Positions 1-10,870 of a DNA stretch of 64,000 bases are shown one piece after another. Position 1 is the stretch's first letter. Each line of letters begins with the position of its first letter. The position numbers were made by a program, and so were the translations under genes. The stretch comes from Bolinopsis microptera (lineage: Eukaryota; Ctenophora; Tentaculata; Lobata; Bolinopsidae): assembly GCF_026151205.1 (NCBI RefSeq), contig NC_087084.1:4333538-4397537 (forward strand). The letters are read 5' to 3'. The notes beneath the pieces are model-generated. The model made no database searches, was not told the DNA's origin, and saw only the letters and a program-made list of their open reading frames with translations.

Positions 1-1969
1 AAATTGGGTTTTTTTCCAAAAACCCACATAATAAACAGATTTTTGTCACCCGAAACCCTTTCCCGAAATTCCGGGGACGGGGGCCTCATGTATTGAAACG
101 AAAATCACGAGAAAAAACACAGACCTCCGCCCCTGTTGGATACTGCTGTTAAACCCCGACATTTCAAGCTTTTTCTGAAAAGAACAATTTGCTTTGTAAT
201 AGTATCCCAAACCCACCCCCCTGAAGATGGTTAAAATTTTTACCCTTTTACCCAACTGTTGAACTGGTGTCCCTTTTAACTTTTTTAAAAAAAATTTCAA
301 ACCCATTGATAAAGGAACCCGGGTTAACATTTTTTAAAAGGGTTTTTATAAAAACTGCAGTTTTCCTCCGGGCTTCAAGTTATCATTGCCATTTCATATC
401 CCCCGGGAACTTTTTGCCGTTTTTGGACGTGAAAGAAGAAAGAGGGGCCCAGGGAGAAAATTTCGGTCCACAGAGATCGGCCCCTTTAGTATTTTATTGT
501 GCAGGGGTTTGGTTTGGGAAATTTTTGGGAAAAAGCCCCTGCATTTTTAAGCATTTCTTCCCTTTTTCTCTACAGGTTTTGGTGGGTTTTGTGCATTGGG
601 GATAAAGTTTACCCAAAAAAATTTTTTAAACGTTTGTTCCCTGTCCATTGGGCAATTTAAATTTGTAAATTTTCCTTTAATTTTTTTCGTTTTTTTGAAT
701 TTTTTTTTCCCAAAAATTTAGAAATTTTACCAAGAATTTTCCCCCATTTTTCCCCTTTGGTATTCAGTTTGTCAAGAAAATTTTTTTTTTTTAAAACGGG
801 CAATTTTTTAATTTTTTTACGTATTTTTTACTTTGGTAAAAATTTTTTCGAAATTTGTTAACCCCTATTGGGGGGGAAATCAAGAAACAATTTGAGCTTT
901 TTGCATCCGTTGTTAAAAAGGGGGTTTTTTTCTTCCCCTATTGGCTTTTTTTGGAAAACCCTTTAAAAGGGTTGTTTTTTTTATGGATCCCCTTTTTTTG
1001 GGGGGTTTAAATTTTGGGATGTTTTGGTCTTTTGGGCATTTGTCTGCTTTTTTTTTTGTTTCAAGGTTTTAACTGTGTATCTTCGTTCAATTTGTAATTT
1101 TTACCTAGGAGATCTTCGGGGAAAAATTTTTTCTAAAAAGGGGGTTTTTGGGAAAATTCTTCCCCAAGTGGGTCCAAACATTTGTATCCCCTAAAACTTT
1201 AAAAAGGCATCGGATTTATTTTGTAAACCCACGTGGGGCTGAGCGTAAGTTTCATGGGAAAAAGCCTTTGTGGGTTTTCAAGAAAGTTGGAAGGAGAGAA
1301 GTTGAGTGCCCCGGGTAGTGGTTTATGATCGAAAAAACCCCAAAGGGAAAGGTGGATTTGGGCATATGGCCCTACTAAATTACTGCAGTTTGGTGATCTA
1401 AATAAGTAGTCAACCAACGCTTGGCCCCCCCGCCGGGGGTTTTGGATACAAAAGGGGGGAAGGGGCCCCAAAAGAGGTTCCTAAAGTTCTCCCCTTTAGA
1501 TTTTGGAGTTCATTATTTTCCCGCATTTTTTAGAAAAGGGTTTTTTGTTTTTTTGTTCGACTTTTTGGCCTTTTTGGGTTTCCCGGTTGGGAAATTCTTG
1601 GAGGGCCCTTTGGGGTGGGGTTGTCTTTTTGGCAGGGGAAAGAAGCTCTCCCTAGCCACATTTCCCCCCTTTTTATGAAAATCAATGTCTTTTGGCCCAT
1701 ACGCGAGTTGAAGTCAACCCCAGGTAATAAAAATTCGCCTTTACTAGAAAAACATTTAAAAAAATTGGTCAGTTTCCCGGATGGGGTCAAAGCCCTGAAA
1801 TATTGGTTTTTTTTAGAGGAAGGGTTACTTGGGGTTAATGTTTTTAGTTTAACAATAATTATTTATCTTTCCCCCCAAAGTAATTTTTTTCCAAAATTTA
1901 CAGGGGAAAAAATATCTTCAATTGTGGATTTTTCCCGGGTTTTTCGCCTTTGGGGTATTTCGTTTTGGA

Positions 1970-2004
<35 letters not shown>

Positions 2005-2035
2005 GAGGCTGGGCCAAATTAAGCCCACGAGAGGA
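1..2035. other. Homopolymer-inflated low-quality sequence
   Basis: Nearly every base sits in a run of three to ten identical bases, and the block ends in a T-run of about 25 near 1974-2000. After about 2035 the sequence looks normal. Short reading frames exist on both strands but are dominated by Phe, Pro, Lys and Gly from the homopolymers and match no family I know. I read this as badly called sequence at a contig edge rather than biology. No gene is supported here. Confidence 0.6.
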
Positions 2036-2223
2036 TAGCATTGGAGATGCTTGCCTACCTCTGGGGTGTGGCAACCTTTGGGGGAAAGGTTGCGGTGGAA
2101 TTCAGAGTGATTGGTGGGTGGATGGGTAAGATGATATTATGGTCAAACTGTTACGATTAAATGCCAGCTGGGGTTTGGAAAAGTAAAACGAGACGAGACA
2201 GGCATATGAAATAATACTTTAAG

Positions 2224-3443
2224 TCACCCGGTCTGATCCAGCTCTTCCGGCACAATTAAGCGTTTGGTTCGGTTTGCGAAATTGACAATTGTGGTGATGT
2301 GTTGGTTGTCGAATATGTCATGACAGAGGAGGTAGTAGTCCAGGAAATATTGACCTCTATTTTGGGCAATAGCTGGACACTGTCCAAGGAAGTGTGAGAC
2401 TGTTTCCTCTCCGTCGCCGCACATAGGACAAGCACTGGTGTTTGATTTGCAAATGGTGTGAAGGTGTTGTGTTTAAGCCGCAGTGACCCGTGATGAGGTG
2501 AACTGCAGTTCTGTAATCTTGGTCTGTTTTTGCTGAGTGTAGTGTTGAGGTTTTTGATGATTTTTGGCATGCTTGTGGCCGAGTGTCAGTTTGGTGTGTC
2601 TGGGACCGTCAGTTAACCAAGTTTCCTGATTCAGTCTGTTGACTTTGTTGTCGATTTGACGCTTGATGTAGGATTGTGGAATTGGACACTTCAAAGTGGA
2701 TTCACTGGTTGTACCAAGCTTGGCCAGCTCATCTGCTTTTTCGTTCCCCCACAATCCGATGTGTGCTGCAATCCATCGTATCTCTAGCGTGTTGTTGGAT
2801 CCGAGTGCATTAAGAGAGTCGTAACAGTCTCTTGTAGTTCTACTCCGCGTTGAAAGCGCAGAGATAGCTTGTATAGATGAGAGACTGTCAGGACCATATG
2901 ATGATATGTGTGTTGGTATAGGTAGAGAGATATTTGCAAGCTTCAATGATGGCGGTGAGCTCTGTTTGGTAAACAGTGCAATAATCAGGGAGCTTGAATG
3001 ATCTTTCTTCAAGGGTGGTGTTATTGTTGTCAGTTGTGATGATATAGCCAGGCCCCGCATCCTGAGTCTGTGAGTGACCCGTCAGTGTAGCAGGTGATCG
3101 TTTCACTGGTAATGTTGTCAATGGTGTTTTGAAGTGAATTTCTATATTCAGTGTTATCGGCTCCAGGAGTTGTGACGGTGAAGTGCCGTCCCAGCATCAT
3201 GGTTGGTGTTGTTAGGTCTCTCGTTGCTCTAGGTGGAATAATGAGATCTGCTATGAATTGTTTGTTGATAGTGGTATGATTTTTGATAGTTCCCTTCCTG
3301 AAGGCGATAGTTTCAAGAGTGAGGCTGCCATAAGCTTGTAGCCTGGCCGCACCCTTTGCTGCTTCGCCTTGCAGGAACAGTATGATGTCAGAAGTGTCGG
3401 TGAGGTGATTCAATGCGATAAAAAGGTGTGCTTGGCATGGCAC
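2224..3443 (-). pseudogene. LINE 1 RNase H and C-terminal zinc-knuckle part of ORF2, frameshifted
   Basis: This is the 3' part of the ORF2 polyprotein, spread over four overlapping frames. The RNase H acidic residues are all present across frames: YTDGS near 3090, YQTEL near 2975, PDS near 2890 and NEKADEL near 2745. The final piece (2224-2424) has a CPMC...HFLGQC knuckle typical of this part of I/R1/Jockey-type proteins. The frame changes near 3440, 3057, 2900 and 2480. These could be real decay or sequencing indels, since base quality collapses just to the left of 2035. Alone it could not give one continuous protein. Confidence 0.8.
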
Positions 3444-5960
3444 CAGACATCATTCTGAGTGCCAATGCCTGAACACGTTTGAGTTTCTTCGCGTTATAGT
3501 CTGTTTGAGTGGCCCTGATCCATATACTACAGCAGTAGGATAGGATTGGACGGATGACAGCCGTGTACATCCATTTGCATGTTTTGGGGCTCATACCCCA
3601 TGTGGGGCCGACAGCTCTTCGACATTGCATGAGGGATGCCGTGGCTTTTTTGGTGGTGTTGATGATATGTTCATTGAAGTTGAGTTTGCTGTCCAAGGTC
3701 ACTCCTAGAAATTTAGCAGACTTGGAAAGACCTATAATGTTGTTGCCAACTGTTATAGGTCTTAGAGTCCACTTACTATTCCAGGTAAACATGACTATCT
3801 GAGTTTTAAGGGCGCTAATAGATAGCTCTTTGGTTCTGCACCAATTTTCTATCGTTTTAATAGTTTTGCATGTTCGGTCCCAGATGATGTCTAAATCATC
3901 CCCTTCCGCTAGAGACAACAGATCATCCGCAAAGGCTTGCAGGTAACCCGGGATGTCTTTTGCGGTAAAGGAAAGGAGATCGTCGACTACCAGGTTCCAG
4001 AGAAAAGGAGAGAGAATGCCTCCTTGGGGGCAACCTCGCCTGATCCGTACCCTTCTCGACTTATCCTTATGATTTAGTGTGATGAATCGATTGGTTACCA
4101 TGTTGATGATCCACTGCGCTGTAGCCAAGTCCACTTTCGTAGCCTTGACTGCTTCAGAGATAGCCTTGAACGAGACATTGTCGAAGGCGCCCTCTATATC
4201 TAGAAAGACACCTAGGACATATCCTTTCTTGGCTATTCTGCGCTCAATGGTGTGAGTAACTTTATGAAGTGCCGCTTCTGTGGAGCAGCCCTTCTTAAAG
4301 CCGAATTGTCGTTTGTTGATATCATTAGCTATGTTAAGGTCATGTTGCATATGCCATAAGATCACTTTCTCCTGCAACTTTAACATCACAGGCGAAAGAG
4401 TGATCGTTCGAAATGACTTAGCTTTGTTGTAGTCGGTTTTTCCAGGCTTAGGGAGAAAGATTCCAAGAGAGTCCCTCCACAAAGTTGGGATGTGTTGCGT
4501 TTCATGGTTTTTTGTCATAATGTTTTTTGTTATGTCTTTGATATGAGCCCAGGCTTTCTGGAATATGATAGGTTTTAGAGTGTCAGGTCCTGCAGCCTTC
4601 AAGGGATCGAAGGATAGGAGAGCCTTTTCGATTCTTTCAGGGCTGTAGATTTTGTCTAGTAAGTCTGTGGAGATGGGTAAGGGGCAGAGAGGCGGAACTG
4701 GCGGATCAGTAACACTCTCCTTGAAGTGGGTTTGTGTCATGACCTCCAGTGTTTCCTCTGCGTTTTTGGTGAGTTCGCCATTTGGTTTATAAACGGCTTC
4801 AAGTTTGTTATTGGTGTCAGTACAGGTTTTCAGAATCTTGTTCATCCTTCCAGATTCCTTAACCGATTCTGTGTCTGCGCAGAATTTCCGCCACGCATTG
4901 CGCTGGGAGTTGGACAGGATCTTGTTGTATTGCTTGTTGCTTTCTCTAAGAGCGAGCCACGAAGCATCAGTTTTGATTCGACGAGCTGTGATGAGTTTGC
5001 GTCTTATACCCCTCTGTGCTTCCTCAACTTCTCGAGTTAGCCAGGGTGGTTTTCTGACAGCGCTGGAGATGTAAGTAATGGGACATGCCTCCTCGAAGGC
5101 CGCTCGGAGAGCAGTATTAATGGTGTTAACTTTGTGATCAATGTCGTGTGGTGTGTTAACGCAGGTGTTGTGGAGATCATTGTTGTTGTAAAGAATCTCG
5201 TCAAATTTCGCCCAGTCAGTGTTCTTGACTAGGCGTATTTGTCTTGGTTCTTTTTTGGGACCAGAAGTAATGTCGAACATGATATATCTGTGATCGGAGT
5301 TTGAGTAAAGATCACTAACGTGCCAGTTACTGATCAGTTCAGCCCCCAGTTGGTTGGTAATAGTGAGGTCAATGATGGAATTATGACCTCGTGAGTTGAG
5401 GAATGTTGGAGTTGAACCTTTGTTGGAACAGGAGAGCCCTAGCGACGAGAGGAAATCAAGTAGTTCCTCTCCTCTTCTATTGCACAACCTGTTACCCCAA
5501 AGAGTGTGTTGGGAGTTGGTGTCAGAGCCTATTATGAGTGGTATTTTGTTGTCTATAGCGTATTTGGCTAGAGGTGTGGTTTCGTGGGATGGAGCTGGTC
5601 CATTAATATCCATGTACGAAGCTGCCAGAATTACTTCTGTCGAGCTAAGTTGAATCTTAATAGCAACTTGATCCGGGGTTGTGAATTGCGATAGTTCCCA
5701 ACTTTTTTCAGCTAGGTTTTTGTGTATTACTATGGCGGCACGGGGCCTAATGTCCCCAACTTTGTAATAATACTCGGTTAGTTCTTTGCTTATTGGTGGA
5801 ATTAGGTGTTTGTTATTAGTGTATGGTTCAGTCGCTAGTACAATAGGATTTTTCCTGCCATGAGTGTTCACCAGCAGGGTTTTCCAAGCGTTGTACTTGC
5901 GTTTAAGGTTGATTTGAGTAACAGAGTAATATTCATGATGAGTTTTACCTGTTTTTTGGT
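3388..5960 (-). CDS. LINE 1 ORF2: AP-type endonuclease and reverse transcriptase
   Basis: Nicks target DNA and reverse-transcribes element RNA at the nick. From the GTG at 5871 there are 827 codons, but the frame stays open upstream to at least 5960 and there encodes an endonuclease start (QINL motif), so the true start lies further 5' and overlaps the end of ORF1. Numbered from 5871: endonuclease TEPY (E15), SDTN (D117) and SDH (192-194); RT motif with FLDIEGAF (D558), GCPQGG near 613, and FADD (647-650, catalytic Asp pair). The RT core looks intact. The frame ends at 3388, where the protein continues in another frame toward RNase H. Probably defective as a whole because of the downstream frameshifts. 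Confidence 0.85.
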
Positions 5961-7097
5961 ATTGGGGACGTGGCGTGCAGCACCTGCAGTTACCCTCACC
6001 GGTCGGGTACTAGGACCTTTTGGATTGGGCACTGTGTCGGGGGGCTGGTCGAAGTCGAATAGCAGCAGCCAGCGTTTCCGGGAGAAACTGTGTTTCTCTA
6101 AGAATGTCTCACCCGAAGGTGAGACATCCACCCAGATCCGCTGCCTCTGTTTAAACTCCGTCGACGGGCCCCCACCTTCATGTAGCTGCACAGCCACTGC
6201 CTCCCAGATGTTGGTGATCTGTATCCTATTCCACGGTGGGGTAGGATTGAGAGATAATGTGTTGTTGTGTATCAGTATATGGGAGATTATGTGCGCGTTC
6301 CCGCGCAATGTTGTTGAAATAGGTCCTTTAATCACAATAATGTCTGATGTTAAACGTAAATCAGGAAACCTGATCCGCCCTGCGAAAATCAATGTCTCAT
6401 CTGTGTGATACATCTCATTACCGCTATCAGTCATGATTGTTTTGTAAATCCGGAGTTGTAGTATAGGGGTAATAGTGGTGGATTCCTTGGTGGTTGCTGA
6501 ACGAGCACAGCCCCGATTGAAACCAGCACCCTCGCAACAAGGCTGTGAAGCCTGTGCAAGTGTGCTAATCCCACACGAGGCCGGCTCAGTCCCGCCTCCT
6601 CCACTGGTAATCCGGTGTTGTAGTGTAGGTGTAGTAGTGGTGGATTCCTTGGTGGTTGCTGAACGAGCACAGCCCCGATAGGAACCAGCACCATCGCAGC
6701 AAGGCTGTGAAGCCTGCGCAAGTGTGCCAATCCCACACGAGGCCGGCTCAGTCCCGCCTCCTCCACTGGTAATCCGGTGTTGTAGTGTAGGTGTAGTAGT
6801 GGTGGATTCCTTGGTGGTTGCTGAACGAGCACAGCCCCGATAGGAACCAGCACCATCGCTGCAAGGCTGTGAAGCCTGCGCAAGTGTGCCAATCCCACAC
6901 GAGGCCAGCTCAGTCCTGCCTCCTCCACTGGTAATCCGGTGTTGTAGTCCAAGTGTATTAGTGAGAGTTTTAACACTTTCTGCGAATCGTAGAAAGATGT
7001 TTGTTTTACTACCGCGACAGTAATGATATGCCGCTAATAAGGTAAAGGTAAAACGGGTGCTAATGATCGGTATTAAGGGCCCGACCTTGAAGTACAC
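5868..7097 (-). CDS. LINE 1 ORF1 with three 54-residue repeats
   Basis: A 409-residue frame just upstream of ORF2 in the same orientation, overlapping the ORF2 frame by roughly 90 bp, so ORF2 may need re-initiation or a frameshift. The N-terminal half is three tandem 54-residue repeats rich in Ser, Thr, Gly and Cys. The C-terminal half (about residues 225-400) is non-repetitive and holds no motif I can assign; I see no CCHC knuckle or RRM. Position implies an ORF1/gag-like RNA-binding role, which is inference. The repeats contain no stop in a second frame either, so the exact frame used is uncertain. Confidence 0.55.
   Translation of the reverse strand: MYFKVGPLIPIISTRFTFTLLAAYHYCRGSKTNIFLRFAESVKTLTNTLGLQHRITSGGGRTELASCGIGTLAQASQPCSDGAGSYRGCARSATTKESTTTTPTLQHRITSGGGGTEPASCGIGTLAQASQPCCDGAGSYRGCARSATTKESTTTTPTLQHRITSGGGGTEPASCGISTLAQASQPCCEGAGFNRGCARSATTKESTTITPILQLRIYKTIMTDSGNEMYHTDETLIFAGRIRFPDLRLTSDIIVIKGPISTTLRGNAHIISHILIHNNTLSLNPTPPWNRIQITNIWEAVAVQLHEGGGPSTEFKQRQRIWVDVSPSGETFLEKHSFSRKRWLLLFDFDQPPDTVPNPKGPSTRPVRVTAGAARHVPNTKKQVKLIMNITLLLKSTLNASTTLGKPCW
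6470..6955. repeat. 162-bp tandem repeat, about 3 copies, inside LINE 1 ORF1
   Basis: Three head-to-tail units of 162 bp (54 codons), the first and third a little diverged. The period is a multiple of three, so copy number changes keep the ORF1 frame. Confidence 0.85.
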
Positions 7098-7130
7098 ACC
7101 CTGAACTTCTAAAACCCTATATGCTCAGGT

Positions 7131-7682
7131 GTGAGTGAAGGCTGTGAGAGCTCCAAAAGAAAAAGGGATCAAATGAGGTAAAGGAAGACGGTTGGCACGT
7201 GCGACCTACGTTCAGTTTTGCTCAGCTGAACAGTACAGCTTAGTCTCGGCTGGTCTTGTGATGCCGATTAAGCCCCCTTACCACGGCAAGGTCATTTGCT
7301 TTGGATAAAGCACCATTACCAATCACTATAGGTGAGAGAAACAGGATAGGATTGGGTCCTGGGCAGTAACTCCAAAGCAAATGGGCAGAGTCATAAGTGG
7401 TGCTCTAGTGCTCAGGATTGACTCTGCCGCTGTACTTTAAATCAATAAGTACCTACACGTGTGACAGACGCCCCAGCCGACAAGCCCCCTGACGCGATGC
7501 ATGCGAGCCCAGAACAGAGTGCCTACACCCAGTGTCACGCCATGCTAAGACAACGCCGCCAGCTATCGACCCGGATGCTATCCCCATGAGCTACCTAGCG
7601 ACTTTCGTCGCTTGGGTGCTCAATGTGGACTGCCTCCGTTACGACCACCAGCTTCGCCACTCAGCACAGCGGTCCCCTGGCT
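7131..7682. other. Region between LINE 1 and LINE 2, no gene seen
   Basis: Moderately GC-rich DNA without a recognisable gene. It probably holds the 5' UTR of LINE 1 and the breakpoint with the truncated LINE 2. Short plus-strand frames at 7532-7985 overlap the LINE 2 endonuclease antisense and look spurious. Confidence 0.4.
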
Positions 7683-8036
7683 TCAGCCATCCACCCCAGT
7701 CTCAGCACACACCACACTGGGAACCACCAACCAGCACATCCAGACCCACATGCCAGGCCTCATCGAAGCTACCTGGTCTTTTGCCCGGAACCAGACAAAA
7801 GGGGGGTTTTGGACCATGATGCATACGCCACCATGTTTTTTGTCCCGGCGGGTTTTATTGAAGGACCTGAAGCCCGAGTGTTTGACCGGTTGTCTTATTT
7901 CTTGAAGGCAGACAAAAGGAAACTTGTCAAAGACGGCACAAAATTGAGGGTCATCAAACTTAGAGCCAAAATTTGTATTTGTTGATTGGATGTTCCAGCT
8001 TATAATTTTGGATTGTAAATTCATAGTATTTTCCAA
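7683..8036 (-). pseudogene. LINE 2 ORF2, N-terminal endonuclease fragment only
   Basis: The frame starts at 8036 and reads into an AP-endonuclease beginning: SWNIQS supplies the early Asn and CLQEIR the catalytic Glu. Similarity ends near 7795 (about residue 80), after GGVCIMVQN; the remaining codons down to 7683 do not look like endonuclease. No RT follows, so this is a truncated copy. Confidence 0.8.
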
Positions 8037-8067
8037 GAGGTTGGGTTGGTGGTTTGAAGACTAAAAT

Positions 8068-9849
8068 TTAGAATGGAAGCTCAAACTCTCTGAAGATCTT
8101 GTCGAGGGTGTCTCTCATGGTGTTGGTGATTACATGCATTCCTCTGTCTGACAGATGGAGATTATCGCGGAAGTACATCGAGTTCTGCTTGGGAGTGGAC
8201 TGCGTGTTAATGAAGAACTTATCATTTCTCTGAAGGAAAATCCTTTTTGTTTTAGGGTCCTCGTCTTGCTGCTGATTGACCAATAAGGACAGGGATCTCC
8301 TCAAGGAAAAGACGTGTCGGTTCTGATAGGTGTTTCCGTTTAGTAGGGGGCAAGAGATGATCAGTCTGGTGGTGGGAGATACTAGTTCTAACATTTCATT
8401 AAAGATCTTGAAGTTGTCGACGATTTTGGTGATGTCCTCTCCTTTGTGTATATCATTGATGCCGAGATGTACATATATTAGTTGAGGCTTCTCTGTTGCT
8501 ATTTGACTCCCCATCATGTATTCTCCGGTCAGTGATTCACTACATGTAAAGTCAATTCTTTTGAAATTCAACCTATATTTCCTAAATTCCAAGCATGACT
8601 CATCGATGTGTCTCATAATTGAATCGGTAACGAGCCAAACGTTGATGGGTTGACCACTTTCGACCATGACTTTGAGGGAGGGCTTTATTGGATCGGGGAA
8701 ACCAAATTTAGGAGAAGGCGAGGCTAGGTTCGGTTGTTCTCCTAACGTTGCTATTTCTTTTATCAAAGGGTCAGTTTGAGTTGCAACCTCGCACATTCGG
8801 TGTGTTACAAACGCGTGGATATCTTTAATTTGTTCCCTTGTTTCATCGCAGAAGACACTATTGTAGTAGCTCCCCATGTCTTCCACCGATTTCTTCATGA
8901 TGTCTACTCCATTTTGACTAAGGTTGTTCAGAATCTTCCTCATTGACTGAAGGTCATCTTTCGTGCCGTTTATGTTCTCCACAAGGTCATCAATCTTACC
9001 ATTGCACTCCTTTATCGTTTGTGTGAACACATTTGTCTTGCTCAGATTTTCGATTCTGTTGTTGCAATCACTCACTGCACTTTTCAAATCACTAATCGCA
9101 TCCAAAACGTCGGTGTTGCTGGTTGGGTGAGGCGAGATGTCTTTTGGAGTTTGTTGTTTGGTCGCTTCCTGGAGAGTTGCTACATTCGCTTTGACAGAAA
9201 CGATGGAATCCACAACATGCTTTAGAGAGTTCTCCACACATTTTTGAGCATTACGCACTGATGCAATGTCATCTTTCATTTCCACGTCTTCGATCCTCGG
9301 GGATTCACATCGTGAGAAGTTCATGCCGTGAGACATCGAGTTATTGGCTGCTGACATGGAGAGTTCCCCGATTGACATACACATTTTGTTCTGAAGTCTT
9401 GTCCGCTTTTCAGATAAAGATCCTGTAGTTGAGACTTGACTCCTTATGAGCTCCTTATCTACTGTTCCCTCATCCATCTTCCCTACAACTGCGCTGATCG
9501 TTGATGCAAGCAGGAGTCCTCCATCTGCTTCATAATCCAGGTTCTCTGCTACAGACGTTACTCGAACAACAGTGGGGGGAGACTTGAGGAGGGGTAAGTT
9601 CGTTTCTTCAGTCTGTTCCGAGGTGATGTCTGACTGGGAGTTCTTCTGCGAACCTTTGGGGGTGCTGTCAGTTTCTGTTGGAGTTTTTTGTTCAAATATC
9701 AGGAAGTACTGTTCTTCTTCTTTTCCCCAACCTCTAGGTATCGAACGTTTGTATCTCAACTCTGTCTTGCCACTGAGTACGCACAACGTGCCAGACATAA
9801 GGGCCGCTTTGTGGGTTACTTGACTCCCAGCTTGGGTCTTGATGTACAT
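8068..9849 (-). CDS. LINE 2 ORF1: coiled-coil protein with SGNH/GDSL-type esterase domain
   Basis: Uninterrupted 593-residue frame. Residues about 1-55 form a basic and aromatic N-terminal part; about 185-345 is charged and helical with long coiled-coil-like stretches; about 402-590 is an SGNH hydrolase fold with TDSIMRHI (408-415, nucleophile region, Ser410), GIND (463-466) and DNLH (Asp562, His565) as the catalytic Asp-His pair. Esterase-type ORF1 proteins are known in CR1-group LINEs, where they bind RNA in the retrotransposition particle; the lipid or ester substrate is unclear. ORF2 begins 31 bp after its stop. The ORF is intact although its partner is truncated, so it could still supply protein in trans (inference). 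Confidence 0.85.
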   Translation of the reverse strand: MYIKTQAGSQVTHKAALMSGTLCVLSGKTELRYKRSIPRGWGKEEEQYFLIFEQKTPTETDSTPKGSQKNSQSDITSEQTEETNLPLLKSPPTVVRVTSVAENLDYEADGGLLLASTISAVVGKMDEGTVDKELIRSQVSTTGSLSEKRTRLQNKMCMSIGELSMSAANNSMSHGMNFSRCESPRIEDVEMKDDIASVRNAQKCVENSLKHVVDSIVSVKANVATLQEATKQQTPKDISPHPTSNTDVLDAISDLKSAVSDCNNRIENLSKTNVFTQTIKECNGKIDDLVENINGTKDDLQSMRKILNNLSQNGVDIMKKSVEDMGSYYNSVFCDETREQIKDIHAFVTHRMCEVATQTDPLIKEIATLGEQPNLASPSPKFGFPDPIKPSLKVMVESGQPINVWLVTDSIMRHIDESCLEFRKYRLNFKRIDFTCSESLTGEYMMGSQIATEKPQLIYVHLGINDIHKGEDITKIVDNFKIFNEMLELVSPTTRLIISCPLLNGNTYQNRHVFSLRRSLSLLVNQQQDEDPKTKRIFLQRNDKFFINTQSTPKQNSMYFRDNLHLSDRGMHVITNTMRDTLDKIFREFELPF

Positions 9850-9879
9850 GGGGCGTGGATCCTTCAGACCAAGCTAGTA

Positions 9880-10365
9880 ACTTACATTACTAGTTACCAT
9901 AGTTACACTACTAGTTAATATGGTTACACTACAAGTTACCATAGTTATAATACTACTAGTTACCATAGTTACACTACTAGTTACCGAAGTTATTGTAGTT
10001 ACACTACTAGTTACCGTAGTTACACTACTAGTTACCATAGTTACACTACTAGTTACCATAGTTACACTACTAGTTACCATAGTTACACTACATGTTACCA
10101 TAGTTATACTACTAGTTACCATTATAGTTACACTACTAGTTACCGAAGTTATTGTAGTTACACTACTAGTTACCATAGTTACACTACATGTTACCATAGT
10201 TATACTACTAGTTACCATTATAGTTACACTACTAGTTACCGAAGTTATTGTAGTTACACTACTAGTTACCATAGTTACACTACATGTTACCATAGTTATA
10301 CTACTAGTTACCATTATAGTTACACTACTAGTTACCGAAGTTACTGTAGTTACACTACTAGTTAC
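9880..10365. repeat. Minisatellite of short TTACYATAGTTACACTACTAG-like units
   Basis: About 490 bp built from 21-bp units of the type ACTACTAGTTACCATAGTTAC, with a higher-order period of roughly 95 bp visible from 10090 on (units with CATG or ATTATAG variants recur in order). Both strands are open for about 150 codons, a by-product of the repeat. It lies directly upstream of LINE 2. Confidence 0.9.
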
Positions 10366-10429
10366 TTTTTATAGCTTTATAGATAAGAGTGAGATGTTGC
10401 GTTTAAACTAAATAAAAATACAAAGTGTA

Positions 10430-10870
10430 ATGCAAAAGTAGTGCTGCACTAATAAAACAGTAAAGCGTTTCACGGCTAAAATTTGCAGATGTTTTTGCAA
10501 ACTGTCATGACATTTATAGGTAGTTGAAGGATTTAATTTAACTTCATTATTCAAAGATAAACTCTCAAATTAAAATGTGAGCAAACCTGGGTGGAAGCTG
10601 ATTTTGATTGAGATCCTTTAGTTATAACAAATAGTGATCTTTGACTCAATGATGCATTTAACCTGAAATAAAAAGTGTGGTTTCTTAATCCAAAAAAGTT
10701 TGGAACTATAACGTTTTACGACTAAAATGTGCAAAAAATGTAACGGAAACTTTAATTCTATAGCTTCATTATCCAAATATAAACTCTCAAATTAAACTGT
10801 GAGCAAACCTGGTTAAAAGTTTATTGATATTCATTTATTATAGTTATCTGTTAATCTTTTAGTCTTGATA
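10430..10870. repeat. Diverged tandem duplication, about 230-bp units
   Basis: Two diverged head-to-tail copies: the segment with CTCAAATTAAAATGTGAGCA near 10565 recurs with CTCAAATTAAACTGTGAGCA near 10793, and both are preceded by related ACGTTTTACGRCTAAAAT sequence. No coding signal. The rest of 10870-11490 is AT-rich with no recognisable feature. Confidence 0.6.

Larger units (their letters stand above)
2101..7130 (-). mobile_element. Non-LTR retrotransposon (LINE 1) with RNase H, R1/I/Jockey-like
   Basis: A minus-strand LINE: ORF1 at 5868-7097, then EN-RT, RNase H and a terminal zinc knuckle, in that order. RNase H after the RT is typical of I, R1 and related groups; I cannot name the clade without a tree. 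The EN-RT frame is open for over 800 codons, but the downstream part is broken by several frameshifts. Sequence at about 2101-2223 is probably 3' UTR and 7098 to perhaps 7500 may be 5' UTR. I saw no target-site duplication or poly-A tail, so the ends are approximate. Confidence 0.85.
7683..9870 (-). mobile_element. LINE 2: CR1-like non-LTR retrotransposon, 3'-truncated
   Basis: A minus-strand LINE with a complete-looking ORF1 (8068-9849) and, 31 bp downstream, only the start of an endonuclease-type ORF2. The coiled-coil plus esterase ORF1 is the architecture known from CR1/L2-group elements. Everything after the first roughly 80 codons of ORF2 is missing. Its 5' side abuts a minisatellite at about 9880. 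The 3' half is not found elsewhere in the window. Confidence 0.8.

Noticed and set aside
46-2022. Several 85-135 codon frames in 1-2035 on both strands
   Set aside because: They translate homopolymers and have no family signature; the DNA itself looks miscalled.
9874-10411. 146- and 163-codon frames on opposite strands with Val/Thr/Ser repeats
   Set aside because: By-product of a short-period minisatellite with no stops on either strand.
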